Shown piece after piece: positions 7,672-16,651 of a stretch of 38,717 bases of DNA (position 1 is its first letter; every line of letters begins with the position of its first letter). Both the position numbers and the translations under genes were made by a program. The notes beneath the pieces are model-generated. The model was not told where the DNA came from. It made no database searches and saw nothing but the letters and a program-made list of their open reading frames with translations. Source of the stretch: Comamonadaceae bacterium (lineage in GTDB: Bacteria; Pseudomonadota; Gammaproteobacteria; Burkholderiales; Burkholderiaceae_C); contig CANGCZ010000001.1 in assembly GCA_947452325.1 (NCBI GenBank), forward strand, positions 1 through 38,717, read 5' to 3'.

Positions 7672-10047
7672 ATGCCCCCTCAGTCGCCCACTCCCGATCG
7701 CCCTCAGGCCGAGTCGAAGTCACTTCCTGCCAACAACCTCTGGCGGCTGCTGGGCGTGTTTTTCACCTGGGCCATTGGCTTGTCAACCGCAGGCCTGTTG
7801 ACCCTGTTGCTGCTGGTCGGTGTGGCGCTGGTCATGGCCTACCCGCAACTGCCTGACATTTCCGACCTGGCCGATTACCGGCCCAAGCTGTCGATGCGGG
7901 TGTTTTCTATCGAAGGCAAGGTGATCGGTGAATTCGGCGAAGAACGACGCAAGCTGGTGCCCTTCAAAGACATACCCGTCATCGTCAAACAAGCGGTGTT
8001 GTCCATAGAAGACGCGCGCTTTTACCAGCACGGCGGGGTCGACTACATCGGTCTGGTGCGCGCCAGCCTGGCCAACGTCGGGCGCGCCAAAAGCCAGGGC
8101 GCATCCACCATCACCATGCAGGTGGCGCGCAATGTGTATTTATCGTCAGAGAAAACCTTTACCCGCAAAATTTACGAGTTGCTGCTGACCTACAAACTGG
8201 AACATTTGCTCAGCAAAGACCAGATATTTGAAATTTACTTGAACCAAATTTACCTGGGCCACCGTGCTTACGGTTTTGCGGCTGCGGCTGAAACGTATTT
8301 CGGTAAACCGATTCAGTCACTCAGCATCGCCGAGGCCGCCATGCTCGCCGGTTTGCCCAAGGCGCCGTCGGCTTACAACCCGATCAACAACCCTAAACGC
8401 GCCCGCTCACGCCAGCTCTACATCATCGAGCGCATGGAAGACAACGGCTTCATCACCTCAGCGCAGGCCAAGGCGGCGAAAACCGAAGAACTGAAAATCC
8501 GCAGTGTCACTGCGCCCAACAACACGCACGCCGAGTACGTGGCCGAGATGGCGCGCCAGTTGATGTTTGCCCAATACGGCAACGATATTTACACGCGCGG
8601 TCTGAACGTTTACACCACCATCAAAGCCGAAGACCAGGAGATAGCCTACCAGGCCTTGCGCCGTGGCATCTTGGACTATGAGTTGCGGCAGGTATACCGG
8701 GGGCCGGAAAAATTCATCACCTTGCCCACCGATGCGCGTGAACTGGAAGAAGCGATTGACGACGCCTTGATCGAAGCCGGTGACAAAGGCGATTTGCTCA
8801 GCGCCGTGGTGCTGGAAGCCACTCCCAAAAAAGTGCGGGTGGTGCGGCAAAACAGCGAAGTGCTGGATATCAGCGGAGACGGCTTGAAACCAGTGACATC
8901 TGGCTTGTCTGACAAGGCACCGCCCAACATCAAACTGCGGCCGGGTGCGGTGGTACGGGTCAGCAAAAACGCCAAAGGCGACTGGGGCCTGACACAGCTG
9001 CCCGAAGTAGAAGGCGCGTTTGTGGCACTTGACCCGGCCGATGGCGCCATCCGTTCGCTGGTCGGCGGTTTTGACTTTGACAAAAACAAATTCAACCATG
9101 TGACCCAGGCCTGGCGCCAGCCGGGATCGAGTTTCAAGCCGTTTATTTATTCAGCTGCGATTGAAAAAGGCTTTACAGCAGCGACCCAAGTGAATGATGC
9201 GCCGCTGTTTTTTGACGCCAGCGTCACTGGCAGCCAAGCCTGGGAGCCGAAAAATTACGACGGCAAATTTGAAGGCGTGATGAGCTTGAAGACTGCGCTG
9301 GCCAAATCGAAAAACATGGTGTCTATCCGCATCTTGCAAGCAGTGGGACCGCAAAACGCGCAAAACTGGATCAGCCGCTTCGGCTTTGATCCGGAAAAGC
9401 ACCCGCCTTACCTGACCATGGCGCTGGGCGCCGGCTCAGTCACGCCCATGCAAGTCGCCATGGGCTACTCGGTATTTGCCAATGGCGGCTACTTGGTCAA
9501 ACCTTATCTGATCACCAAAGTGACCGACCCGCTGGGCAAGGTCTTGTCCAACTACACGCCCATTGAACTGGATGACAGAGCGCGAGCCATTGAACCGCGC
9601 AATGCATTCTTGATCAGCCACCTGTTGCAAGAGGTCACGCGTTCAGGTACAGCCATGCGCGCGCAGGCCACGCTCAAACGCAGTGATATTTACGGCAAGA
9701 CCGGAACCACCAACGATTCCATGGATGCCTGGTTTGCCGGTTACCACCAGACGCTGACGGCGGTGACTTGGATAGGTTATGACACGCCGCGCAAATTGGG
9801 TGACCGCGAAACCGGCGGTGGACTCAGCCTGCCGGTGTGGATCAGCTACATGCAGCACGCTTTGAAAAACACGCCGGTCAGCGGCATGCCGGTACCGGCC
9901 GGCGTGGTGTTTGAGGGCAACGATTGGTTTTACCAGGAATACACCCACAGCACCGGGGTGACCAGTCTGGGTATTGAAGCCAAACCTGCCGAAGTTGAAG
10001 CGACTGACCCTGAAAAGAAAAAAATACTGGAAATATTCAAGGAATAA
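7672..10047 (+). CDS. mrcA: Penicillin-binding protein 1A (bifunctional transglycosylase/transpeptidase)
   Basis: A 791-residue class A PBP anchored by one N-terminal membrane helix (about residues 30-55). The GT51 transglycosylase domain shows EDARFYQHGGVDYIGLVRA with the catalytic Glu and QGASTITMQVARNVYLS. An OB-like insert follows, then the transpeptidase domain with S486-S-F-K489 (SxxK), S546-K-N548 (SxN) and K676-T-G678 (KTG). It polymerises lipid II and crosslinks peptidoglycan in the periplasm. The gene is divergent from pilM across a 133-nt spacer, the standard Burkholderiales arrangement. No strong Shine-Dalgarno sequence is seen at the chosen ATG. Confidence 0.96.
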   Translation: MPPQSPTPDRPQAESKSLPANNLWRLLGVFFTWAIGLSTAGLLTLLLLVGVALVMAYPQLPDISDLADYRPKLSMRVFSIEGKVIGEFGEERRKLVPFKDIPVIVKQAVLSIEDARFYQHGGVDYIGLVRASLANVGRAKSQGASTITMQVARNVYLSSEKTFTRKIYELLLTYKLEHLLSKDQIFEIYLNQIYLGHRAYGFAAAAETYFGKPIQSLSIAEAAMLAGLPKAPSAYNPINNPKRARSRQLYIIERMEDNGFITSAQAKAAKTEELKIRSVTAPNNTHAEYVAEMARQLMFAQYGNDIYTRGLNVYTTIKAEDQEIAYQALRRGILDYELRQVYRGPEKFITLPTDARELEEAIDDALIEAGDKGDLLSAVVLEATPKKVRVVRQNSEVLDISGDGLKPVTSGLSDKAPPNIKLRPGAVVRVSKNAKGDWGLTQLPEVEGAFVALDPADGAIRSLVGGFDFDKNKFNHVTQAWRQPGSSFKPFIYSAAIEKGFTAATQVNDAPLFFDASVTGSQAWEPKNYDGKFEGVMSLKTALAKSKNMVSIRILQAVGPQNAQNWISRFGFDPEKHPPYLTMALGAGSVTPMQVAMGYSVFANGGYLVKPYLITKVTDPLGKVLSNYTPIELDDRARAIEPRNAFLISHLLQEVTRSGTAMRAQATLKRSDIYGKTGTTNDSMDAWFAGYHQTLTAVTWIGYDTPRKLGDRETGGGLSLPVWISYMQHALKNTPVSGMPVPAGVVFEGNDWFYQEYTHSTGVTSLGIEAKPAEVEATDPEKKKILEIFKE

Positions 10048-10054
10048 GCCTGCT

Positions 10055-10075
10055 TGGTGTTTGGTGCCAACACCA
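10055..10075. terminator. Weak hairpin between convergent mrcA and cyaY
   Basis: A 7-bp perfect stem (TGGTGTT/AACACCA) with a 7-nt loop lies in the 34-nt gap between two converging genes. It lacks a proper T-run on either strand, so it may be a poor or factor-assisted terminator. Confidence 0.35.
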
Positions 10076-10081
10076 GTCTTC

Positions 10082-10411
10082 TCAGGGGCTGAATTGCAAA
10101 TTTTTGCCGTATTGGCGGCTGGCATCGCGACTGAGTTGGCCCCAAAACTCGCCTTGGCCTTTGGTGTCTTGCCAGGTTACGCCGTCGAAACGGTAGTGGT
10201 AGCCACCGCTTTGGGCGGCCAGCCAGACTTCTTGCAGCGGCTTTTGCAGGTTCACAATCAATTGGCTTTTATTGGGAAAACTCAACGTGACCATGCCGCC
10301 GACCCGTTGGTTGTCTATGTCCAGGTCGTCGTGGTCATTGAACTGATCGCACAAGGCTTCCAGGCGTTGCAACAGGGTTTCCGCATGGTTCATGAATTCG
10401 TTGTCGGTCAT
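10082..10411 (-). CDS. cyaY: Iron-sulfur cluster assembly protein CyaY (bacterial frataxin)
   Basis: A 109-residue acidic protein of the frataxin family, which binds iron and tunes iron-sulfur cluster assembly through the cysteine desulfurase complex. The N-terminal helix (MTDNEFMNHAETLLQRLEAL), the acidic stretch CDQFNDHDDLDID, and the strands VGGMVTLSF, QLIVNLQKPLQEVWLAA and SGGYHYRF are in the family order. I chose the ATG at 10411 because it gives the usual CyaY start; an in-frame ATG at 10426 would add five residues. It is divergent from lptM-lysA, the usual neighbourhood. Confidence 0.92.
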   Translation of the reverse strand: MTDNEFMNHAETLLQRLEALCDQFNDHDDLDIDNQRVGGMVTLSFPNKSQLIVNLQKPLQEVWLAAQSGGYHYRFDGVTWQDTKGQGEFWGQLSRDASRQYGKNLQFSP

Positions 10412-10482
10412 AGTGGCATGCTTCAAAGTAGGCGCTTGTCAATGCAAGCGGTGACACACAAGGGGCTGGGTACAATTTCCCC

Positions 10483-10653
10483 ATGAAAACACCGATTTTA
10501 GGCAGCTTGGCTGTGCTTGCATTCACTTTGTTGAGCGCTTGCGGTTTCAAAGGTCCCTTGGATTTGCCGGATGACCCTGAGTTCAAAAACCGGACCCCAT
10601 TCCCCGACGTGCTGTTGCCCTCCAAATCCGCCGAGCCACCTGCCAAGCCTTGA
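10483..10653 (+). CDS. lptM: LptM (YifL)-type small lipoprotein
   Basis: A 56-residue lipoprotein. The signal peptide ends in the lipobox LSAC, with Cys20 as the lipidated residue, followed directly by GFKGPLDLP, which matches the conserved start of mature LptM/YifL. LptM in enterobacteria helps the LptD/LptE lipopolysaccharide translocon to fold its disulfides. The gene lies between cyaY and lysA, where this family is found throughout Beta- and Gammaproteobacteria, and ends 27 nt before lysA, suggesting co-transcription. The C terminus is Pro-rich and variable. Confidence 0.9.
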   Translation: MKTPILGSLAVLAFTLLSACGFKGPLDLPDDPEFKNRTPFPDVLLPSKSAEPPAKP

Positions 10654-10680
10654 GCTTGTGCCATTGACACCTCCCCACCC

Positions 10681-11955
10681 ATGAACGCATCCGATTTGCC
10701 CGGCGCCCCTTTTCTGGCTTACCGTGACCAGCAGTTATTCATTGAACAACTGCGTTTGCAAGACCTGGCCCAACAGCACGGTACGCCTTTGTTTGTGTAT
10801 TCCAAAGCCGCCATGTTGCACGCGCTCAGCGCTTACCAACGCGCGTTTGCCGGTCGCCAGGCCAAAGTGCATTACGCCATGAAAGCGAATTCCAGCCTGG
10901 GTGTGCTGCAAGTGTTTGCCCAAGCCGGTTGCGGTTTTGACATTGTGTCGGCCGGAGAATTGGCGCGCGTACTGGCCGCCGGCGGGCAGGCGAAGGACGT
11001 GATTTTTTCAGGTGTCGGCAAAACCCGTCAAGAAATGCAACTGGCTTTGCAAGCCGGCATCGCCTGTTTTAATGTCGAAAGCGAAGCCGAACTGGATGTG
11101 TTGAGCGACGTGGCGTTGTCTATGGGTCAAGTCGCACCGGTGAGCATACGCGTCAACCCCAACGTGGATCCCAAAACGCATCCCTACATATCCACCGGCC
11201 TCAAAGGCAACAAATTCGGCATAGCGCACGAACGCACTTTGCAGGCTTACAGGCACGCCGCGTCGCTGCCGGGTTTGAAAGTGACCGGTATTGACTGTCA
11301 CATAGGCTCGCAAATCACCACCACCGAGCCTTACATGGACGCACTAGACAAAGTACTGGACCTGGTTGAGCAGATTGAACGGGCCGGTATCCCGGTTGAC
11401 CATCTGGACTTCGGTGGCGGCCTGGGCATCAATTACAACGGCGATACCCCGCCGCCCGCTGATGCGCTGTGGGCGAGCTTGCTGGCACGACTTGATGCAC
11501 GCGGCTTCGGTCAAAGGCAATTGATGATCGAACCGGGCCGTTCACTGGTCGGTAATGCCGGTGTGTGTTTGACGCAAGTGCAATTCCTTAAACCCGGAGA
11601 GCAAAAAAACTTTTGCATCATCGATGCGGCCATGAACGATTTGCCACGCCCGGCCATGTACGAGGCATACCACCAGATCGTGCCTTTGACTCTGAGCAAT
11701 GCAGCCACACAAGTCTATGACGTGGTCGGCCCGGTGTGTGAAAGCGGCGACTGGATAGGCCGCGACCGGGCATTGAACGCACAAGCAGGCGACACACTGG
11801 CGGTTCTGTCAGCCGGGGCCTATTGCATGAGCATGGCCAGCAACTACAACACGCGCGGACGTCCTGCCGAGGTGCTGATTGATGGTGACAAAGCGCATGT
11901 GATTCGCGCACGTGAGACGGTCGCAGATCAAATACGTGGTGAAAGTCTGGTTTAG
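10681..11955 (+). CDS. lysA: Diaminopimelate decarboxylase
   Basis: A 424-residue PLP enzyme converting meso-diaminopimelate to L-lysine. The PLP lysine lies in VHYAMKANSS (about residue 64). Other alanine-racemase-fold motifs are present: GLKGNKFGI, DCHIGSQI, LDFGGGLGINY, EPGRSLVGNAG, the active-site VCESGDWIGRD with its Cys contributed to the neighbouring subunit, and GAYCMSMASNYN. Length is normal. It follows lptM in the same direction. Its stop codon overlaps the convergent msrQ stop by 4 nt, so no terminator separates the two genes. Confidence 0.97.
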   Translation: MNASDLPGAPFLAYRDQQLFIEQLRLQDLAQQHGTPLFVYSKAAMLHALSAYQRAFAGRQAKVHYAMKANSSLGVLQVFAQAGCGFDIVSAGELARVLAAGGQAKDVIFSGVGKTRQEMQLALQAGIACFNVESEAELDVLSDVALSMGQVAPVSIRVNPNVDPKTHPYISTGLKGNKFGIAHERTLQAYRHAASLPGLKVTGIDCHIGSQITTTEPYMDALDKVLDLVEQIERAGIPVDHLDFGGGLGINYNGDTPPPADALWASLLARLDARGFGQRQLMIEPGRSLVGNAGVCLTQVQFLKPGEQKNFCIIDAAMNDLPRPAMYEAYHQIVPLTLSNAATQVYDVVGPVCESGDWIGRDRALNAQAGDTLAVLSAGAYCMSMASNYNTRGRPAEVLIDGDKAHVIRARETVADQIRGESLV

Positions 11956-12566
11956 GCAGGGAATTTTTTCTGCAGCCAGTACCAAATCCGATAAGCCAAC
12001 AAACTGACCAGAACACCAGCATAAGCCCACACCTCGGCAAAGTTGTTTTTGCCCGCGCGCATCCAATAAAAATGCAGCAAGGCCAACAAGGGCAACAGGT
12101 AGACCAGTCTATGTAATTGTTGCCAGCGATTCGCACCCAGCCGACGCACTGCTGCGTTGCTTGAGGTCACCGCCAACGGCAACATGAACACAAAACCCAG
12201 CATGCCCAGCCAAATGAATGGCCGCTTGACCAAGTCTTTGGCGATGTCATTGAGCTCAAAGCCCTGGTCAAACCAGGCATAACACAGCAGGTGCAAACAG
12301 GCATAGTAGAAAGTGGCCAGCCCCAGGCTGCGGCGAAATCGAATCAGCTCAGGCAAGCGCGTGAACCGACGCAAAGGGCTGACTGCCAGTACCAGACACA
12401 AAAAACGCAAAGTCCAGTCGCCGGTGGAGCGGCTCAAGGCTTCAGCAGGATTGGCGCCGAGTGCGTCATTGAACAAGGCCCACAGCAGCCAGATGAAGGG
12501 CAGCGTCAACAAGCCGTGAAACAAGCTTGTCGCATGCTGCCAAAGTAGAAACCTGCGCCATGGCAT
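11952..12566 (-). CDS. msrQ: Heme-binding membrane subunit MsrQ
   Basis: A 204-residue polytopic inner-membrane protein (YedZ family) that passes quinone electrons through heme b to periplasmic MsrP. About five to six hydrophobic helices are visible, with conserved histidines in LFHGLLTLPFIWLLW, ACLHLLCYAWF, QQLHRLVYLLPLLALLH and a final LLALLHFYWMRAG region. The motif LRFLCLVLAVSPLRR is typical of the family. It starts 14 nt after the msrP stop, so the two form an operon. The 3' end overlaps lysA by 4 nt. Confidence 0.93.
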   Translation of the reverse strand: MPWRRFLLWQHATSLFHGLLTLPFIWLLWALFNDALGANPAEALSRSTGDWTLRFLCLVLAVSPLRRFTRLPELIRFRRSLGLATFYYACLHLLCYAWFDQGFELNDIAKDLVKRPFIWLGMLGFVFMLPLAVTSSNAAVRRLGANRWQQLHRLVYLLPLLALLHFYWMRAGKNNFAEVWAYAGVLVSLLAYRIWYWLQKKFPA

Positions 12567-12580
12567 GGGATGTCGCAGGC

Positions 12581-13561
12581 TCAGAAATTCTTGGTCAGGT
12601 CCAAGCCGGCGTACAACTGCCCTACCTGGGCTTCATAGCCGTTGAACATCAGCGTTTTGACTTTCTTGGCCAGAATGCCGCCGTCGCCTATGCGCCGCTC
12701 ACTGGCCTGACTCCAGCGCGGGTGATCGACATTCGGATTCACATTGGAATAAAAACCGTATTCGTGTGCCGCCGCTTTGTTCCAAGCAGTGGCCGGCTGG
12801 TTCTCGGTGAAACGGATTTTCACAATGCTTTTGCCGCTCTTGAAACCGTATTTCCAAGGGACGGTCAAACGCACAGGCGCGCCGTTCTGGTTGGGCAGCA
12901 CTTCGCCGTACATACCGAAACTCAGCATGGTCAGCGGGTGCATGGCTTCGTCCAAGCGCAAACCCTCGGTGTAGGGCCAGCTGAGTATGCGCGAGCCCAC
13001 ATAAGGCATGGTCTTGGGGTCGGCCAGCGTGATGAACTCCACGTACTTGGCGCTGCCCAATGGTTCGACTTTCTTGATGAGTTCAGACAACGAATAGCCC
13101 ACCCAGGGAATCACCATGGACCAGCCTTCCACACAGCGCATGCGGTAAATGCGTTCTTCCATGGCGCTGAGCTTGAGCAGATCTTCTAAATGCAATCGCC
13201 CCGGCTTTTTCACCAAGCCTTCTATCTCTACGCTCCAGCCCTGGGTTTTTAAACTGTGGGCGTTTTGTGCAGGGTCAGATTTGTCCGTGCCGAATTCGTA
13301 AAAATTATTGTAAGTACTGGCGTTTTTATAAGGCGTGGGCGTGTCAGCCGTTTGTGCACCGGGCAATGCCGAGACCACCGAGTTCAATGCAGCCAGTTTG
13401 CCCGGACGTTGCACTGTTTGGGCCAAGCCCTGGCCGGAACCGGCCAGACATGCCAAGGCCGCTAATTGCTGTACAAATTCTCGTCGTCTGGCGTAAACAT
13501 GCGCTGGTGTGATGTCGCTGTTTGCACGGTGGTTAAAGCCTTGATCAGATCGAATCAACAT
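12581..13561 (-). CDS. msrP: Protein-methionine-sulfoxide reductase catalytic subunit MsrP
   Basis: A 326-residue periplasmic molybdopterin enzyme that reduces oxidised methionines in envelope proteins. A twin-arginine signal (RRREFVQQLAALACLAG, about residues 25-41) precedes the sulfite oxidase fold. The molybdenum-ligating Cys lies in MRCVEGWSMVIPWVGYSL, and GAPVRLTVPWKYGFKSGKSIVKI is the other conserved block. I chose the ATG at 13561 because AGGAG sits just upstream; the longer frame would begin inside the upstream terminator hairpin. It works with MsrQ, encoded 14 nt downstream. Confidence 0.95.
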   Translation of the reverse strand: MLIRSDQGFNHRANSDITPAHVYARRREFVQQLAALACLAGSGQGLAQTVQRPGKLAALNSVVSALPGAQTADTPTPYKNASTYNNFYEFGTDKSDPAQNAHSLKTQGWSVEIEGLVKKPGRLHLEDLLKLSAMEERIYRMRCVEGWSMVIPWVGYSLSELIKKVEPLGSAKYVEFITLADPKTMPYVGSRILSWPYTEGLRLDEAMHPLTMLSFGMYGEVLPNQNGAPVRLTVPWKYGFKSGKSIVKIRFTENQPATAWNKAAAHEYGFYSNVNPNVDHPRWSQASERRIGDGGILAKKVKTLMFNGYEAQVGQLYAGLDLTKNF

Positions 13562-13577
13562 GGCGCTACTCCTGACA

Positions 13578-13605
13578 TAAAAAAAGGCTGGCACGCGGCC
13601 AGCCT
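13578..13605 (-). terminator. Intrinsic terminator after the cytochrome c4 gene
   Basis: On the minus strand a GC-rich 7-bp stem (GGCTGGC/GCCAGCC, plus one A-T pair) with a 5-nt loop is followed by seven T residues. It lies 24 nt past the cytochrome stop codon and 17 nt before the msrP start, so it separates the two units. Confidence 0.85.
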
Positions 13606-13629
13606 AGTTGAGGGGTGAAAGGCGGTCAA

Positions 13630-14259
13630 TCAGTTCAGGCCGGCGATGTAATCAGCGACAGCCTTGATTTCGCGATCGTTCAATTTAGCAGCGACCTGGC
13701 TCATTTGCAGATTGTTCTTGCGAATACCGTCGCGGAACTGGGTCAATTGCGAAGTGGTGTAGTCGGCATGCTGACCACTCAAGCGGGGATATTGCGAAGG
13801 AATGCCTGCTCCGTTGGGACTGTGGCAACCGGCACAAGCCGGTATCTGGCGATCGGCAATGCCGCCGCGGTAAATTTTTTCACCCAAAGCAGCCAGATCT
13901 TTGTCTTTGGCAAAACCGGGTTTGGCTTTGGTGCTGGCCAAGTACGCGCCGACATTGCGCATGTCGTCGTCGCTGAGGGCTGAGGCAAAACCCATCATGA
14001 CCGGGTTGGCACGCTTGCCTGATTTGAACTCGGCCAGTTGCTTGGCAATGTATTCGGGGTGTTGCTGAGCCAACTTGGGGTTGACTGTGATGGCAGAGTT
14101 ACCTTCTGCGCCATGGCAAGTCACGCACACACCGTTGAAGATGGCCGCACCTTTGGCGGGATCTGCCTTGGCGGGAGCGGGTGCAGCGCCTTCGGCGTGC
14201 ACAGTCAGGAAAAAGCCCGTCAAACTGACGGACAACAGCGTACGGACAATAAAAGTCAT
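13630..14259 (-). CDS. Diheme cytochrome c4
   Basis: A 209-residue periplasmic electron carrier with two cytochrome c domains. A signal peptide (MTFIVRTLLSVSLTGFFLTVHA) is followed by CVTCHG in the first domain and CAGCHS in the second; candidate axial methionines lie in NPVMMGFASALSD and NNLQMSQVAAKL. Cytochromes c4 carry electrons from the bc1 complex to terminal oxidases. The upstream in-frame start in this reading frame is a TTG; the ATG at 14259 begins a good signal peptide and is preferred. It is divergent from engB, as usual in betaproteobacteria. Confidence 0.93.
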   Translation of the reverse strand: MTFIVRTLLSVSLTGFFLTVHAEGAAPAPAKADPAKGAAIFNGVCVTCHGAEGNSAITVNPKLAQQHPEYIAKQLAEFKSGKRANPVMMGFASALSDDDMRNVGAYLASTKAKPGFAKDKDLAALGEKIYRGGIADRQIPACAGCHSPNGAGIPSQYPRLSGQHADYTTSQLTQFRDGIRKNNLQMSQVAAKLNDREIKAVADYIAGLN

Positions 14260-14338
14260 GGCAGTCGTGTCTGAATAGGTCAATAGGTGATTCTACAATG
14301 CAGACCAGCACCCGACGGGTTGCAAGCAAAGAAAAACC

Positions 14339-15013
14339 ATGGTTCACCCCCCTATTGCAGTCGATGCCGACCGCCCTGACCGCGTCAAGCAAGCTGTCGG
14401 CTGGCTGCACACCGCCCGATTTCTCACAACGGCGGCACAGCTACACCATTTACCGGCCTATGAACAACCCGAGATTGCTTTTGTCGGCCGATCCAACGCC
14501 GGCAAATCCACTTGCATCAATGTGCTGACCCAGCAGCGCCAACTGGCCTATGCCTCCAAAACGCCGGGGCGCACGCAGCACATCAATTTGTTCGCCCTGG
14601 GCCGCCAAAACCAAACCGATACCGTGCTGGCTGATTTGCCCGGCTATGGCTATGCCGCTGTCCCTAAGTCCGACAAAATCCGCTGGCAGCGGGTGATGGC
14701 TAACTATTTGATGACGCGCGACAACCTCAAAGGCGTGGTGCTGATGTGCGACCCGCGCCTGGGCGTGACCGAGCTCGATGAAATTTTGCTTGAAGTGATT
14801 CGGCCCAAGGTGGAAGAAGGGCTGAAATTTCTCATGCTGCTGACCAAAGCCGACAAGCTCAACCGTAGCGAAGCCGCCAAGGCCTTGTCCATCGCCAAAC
14901 TGCAATCCGGTGGCGGCGAAGCGCATTTGTTTTCCTCGTTGAAAAAACAAGGCGTCGAAGACGTCAGCCTCAAACTGTGGGAATGGACCCACCCGACCCC
15001 GGCGACACCATGA
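14339..15013 (+). CDS. engB: Ribosome biogenesis GTP-binding protein EngB (YihA/YsxC)
   Basis: A 224-residue TRAFAC-class GTPase needed for late assembly of the large ribosomal subunit. G1 is GRSNAGKST (about residues 50-58), the G2 region KTPGRTQHINLF, G3 DLPGYGYAAVPK, and G4 TKADKLNR; the C terminus has the FSSLKKQGVEDV G5-like region. Length matches the family. The next gene begins within its stop codon (4-nt ATGA overlap), so expression of the hydrolase is coupled to it. Confidence 0.95.
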   Translation: MVHPPIAVDADRPDRVKQAVGWLHTARFLTTAAQLHHLPAYEQPEIAFVGRSNAGKSTCINVLTQQRQLAYASKTPGRTQHINLFALGRQNQTDTVLADLPGYGYAAVPKSDKIRWQRVMANYLMTRDNLKGVVLMCDPRLGVTELDEILLEVIRPKVEEGLKFLMLLTKADKLNRSEAAKALSIAKLQSGGGEAHLFSSLKKQGVEDVSLKLWEWTHPTPATP

Positions 15014-15918
15014 TCCGCTTTGAACGCATAGATTTACCGCACGGCATTTCGTTGGACTGCCGACTGGCCGGACACGCGGGGCAACCGGTCATGCTGTTCT
15101 TGCACGGCTTTCCGGAAGCCGCCTTTGTCTGGGATGAGCTCTTGACGCATTTCAGCCATGCCGACAACGGCGGCTATTTTTGTGTCGCACCGAATATGCG
15201 CGGCTACGCCGGTTCATCCATGCCAGTGGATGTCAAAGCCTACCGCGCCAAAGAATTGGTGAAAGACATCAGCGCCTTGAAATTGCAACTCTCGCCGGAC
15301 GCGCCGCTGGCCGCGCTGGTGGCACACGACTGGGGCGGCGCTGTGGCCTGGAATGTGGCCAACCAGCAACCCGGCCTGATGCAAGGCCTGGTCATCATCA
15401 ACTCGCCGCACCCGGGCACTTTTTTGCGCGACTTGAAAAACGACCCGGTGCAGCAGGCGGCGAGTCAGTACATGAACTTTCTGATTCGCCCGGACGCCGA
15501 AGCATTGCTCGCGGCCGACGATTACCGGCGGCTATGGACTTTTTTCACCAATATGGGCGCCGAGGACGGACCGAACGCCTGGTTGAATGACCAAGTACGT
15601 GATCAATACCGCGCGGTCTGGCGTCAAGGACTGACCGGCGCTTTGAACTATTACCGCGCCTCACCCTTGCGTCCGCCACGCGCCGATGATCCAGCGGCTC
15701 AATCGATAGACCTGTCCCCTGAAATGTTGCGCATTTCTGTGCCCACCCTGGTGATCTGGGGCATGCAAGACACTGCCCTGCCTCCGGGTTTGATCAATGG
15801 CTTGCAAGACCATGTGCCCGATCTGCAATTGCACCGCATCGCCGACGGTAGCCATTGGCTGGTTCATGAACAACCCTCACTGGTGAGCGGCATTATCGGC
15901 AACTGGATCCGCAGATAA
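15010..15918 (+). CDS. Alpha/beta hydrolase, epoxide hydrolase/dehalogenase type
   Basis: A 302-residue soluble alpha/beta hydrolase. The oxyanion motif is FLHGFPEAAFVWDE, the nucleophile elbow is VAHDWGGAVAWN with Asp instead of Ser, the acid is likely the Asp in WGMQDTALPPG, and the base is the His in ADGSHWLVHEQP. An Asp nucleophile is typical of soluble epoxide hydrolases and haloalkane or haloacetate dehalogenases. The cap segment NYYRASPLRPP suits the epoxide hydrolase-like group, but the substrate cannot be read from sequence. The start at 15010 overlaps the engB stop by 4 nt; the reading frame extends upstream to 14977 inside engB. Confidence 0.85.
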   Translation: MIRFERIDLPHGISLDCRLAGHAGQPVMLFLHGFPEAAFVWDELLTHFSHADNGGYFCVAPNMRGYAGSSMPVDVKAYRAKELVKDISALKLQLSPDAPLAALVAHDWGGAVAWNVANQQPGLMQGLVIINSPHPGTFLRDLKNDPVQQAASQYMNFLIRPDAEALLAADDYRRLWTFFTNMGAEDGPNAWLNDQVRDQYRAVWRQGLTGALNYYRASPLRPPRADDPAAQSIDLSPEMLRISVPTLVIWGMQDTALPPGLINGLQDHVPDLQLHRIADGSHWLVHEQPSLVSGIIGNWIRR

Positions 15919-16003
15919 AGGTGTTTTCTTCCGATATTTAGCCGCAGGGGTTTACAACAGGCCATGTCTTATTGAGAGGGGCTGAACGGCTCCCTTTTTC
16001 ATC

Positions 16004-16651
16004 ATGGCGACTTTTCTTCACGTAGGCTGCGGCAGTAAACGCAAAAACTCCACCACCCGGGCATTTGCCGATGCTCCATGGCAGGAAGTCCGTCTGGACA
16101 TAGACCCGCGTGTCAAGCCGGATGTGGTCAGCAGCATCACGCGCATGCCTGAGGTCAAAGACGACAGCATGGATGCAATTTTTTCAAGTCATAACTTGGA
16201 GCACCTGCACGCGCACGAAGTACCTCTGGCCATGAGCGAATTTGTCAGAGTACTCAAACCCGACGGCTTCATGGTGCTCACTTGCCCTGACCTGCAAGCC
16301 ATTGCAGCGCTGATTGCCGAGGACAAATTGATGCAAGTGGCCTATACCTCACCAGCCGGGCCCATCACGCCGCTGGATATGGTCTACGGTTTGCAAAAAG
16401 CGCTGGCAAGAGGCGATATGCACATGGCACACCGTTGCGGCTTCACCCAAAAAGTACTGGTAGCAACGCTCAAGGGTTGTGGCTTTGCCGCCGTGGCATC
16501 TATCCGTCGTCCGCATGTGTTTGACCTGTGGGCGCTGGCCAGCAAAAGTCCGCGCACCGCAGAAGAACTGGAGGCCATGGCAATGGCACACTTTCCCCTT
16601 GGATTGGCTGCTAGCGGTACAAGTCAGGCTGTCCCGGCGGACGCGTCTTGA
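16004..16651 (+). CDS. Class I SAM-dependent methyltransferase
   Basis: A 215-residue cytoplasmic protein with a Rossmann-like methyltransferase fold. The SAM-binding motif I is LHVGCGSKRKN (about residues 5-15), motif II LDIDPRVKPD, then DAIFSSHNLEHLHAHEV and LKPDGFMVLTCPDL, the pattern of Methyltransf_11 proteins. The substrate is unknown; no domain suggests nucleic acid binding. It is preceded by an 85-nt gap and its 3' end overlaps the convergent acyltransferase gene by 41 nt, so the last 13 codons are coding on both strands. Confidence 0.8.
   Translation: MATFLHVGCGSKRKNSTTRAFADAPWQEVRLDIDPRVKPDVVSSITRMPEVKDDSMDAIFSSHNLEHLHAHEVPLAMSEFVRVLKPDGFMVLTCPDLQAIAALIAEDKLMQVAYTSPAGPITPLDMVYGLQKALARGDMHMAHRCGFTQKVLVATLKGCGFAAVASIRRPHVFDLWALASKSPRTAEELEAMAMAHFPLGLAASGTSQAVPADAS

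Noticed and set aside
12527..13189. 220-codon plus-strand ORF across msrP
   Set aside because: It is the antisense shadow of msrP, which has clear family motifs and a ribosome binding site.
15919..16003. Terminator or regulatory hairpin before the methyltransferase (GGGGCT ... GGCTCCC then TTTTT)
   Set aside because: The stem has mismatches and only four to five pairs hold; not convincing.
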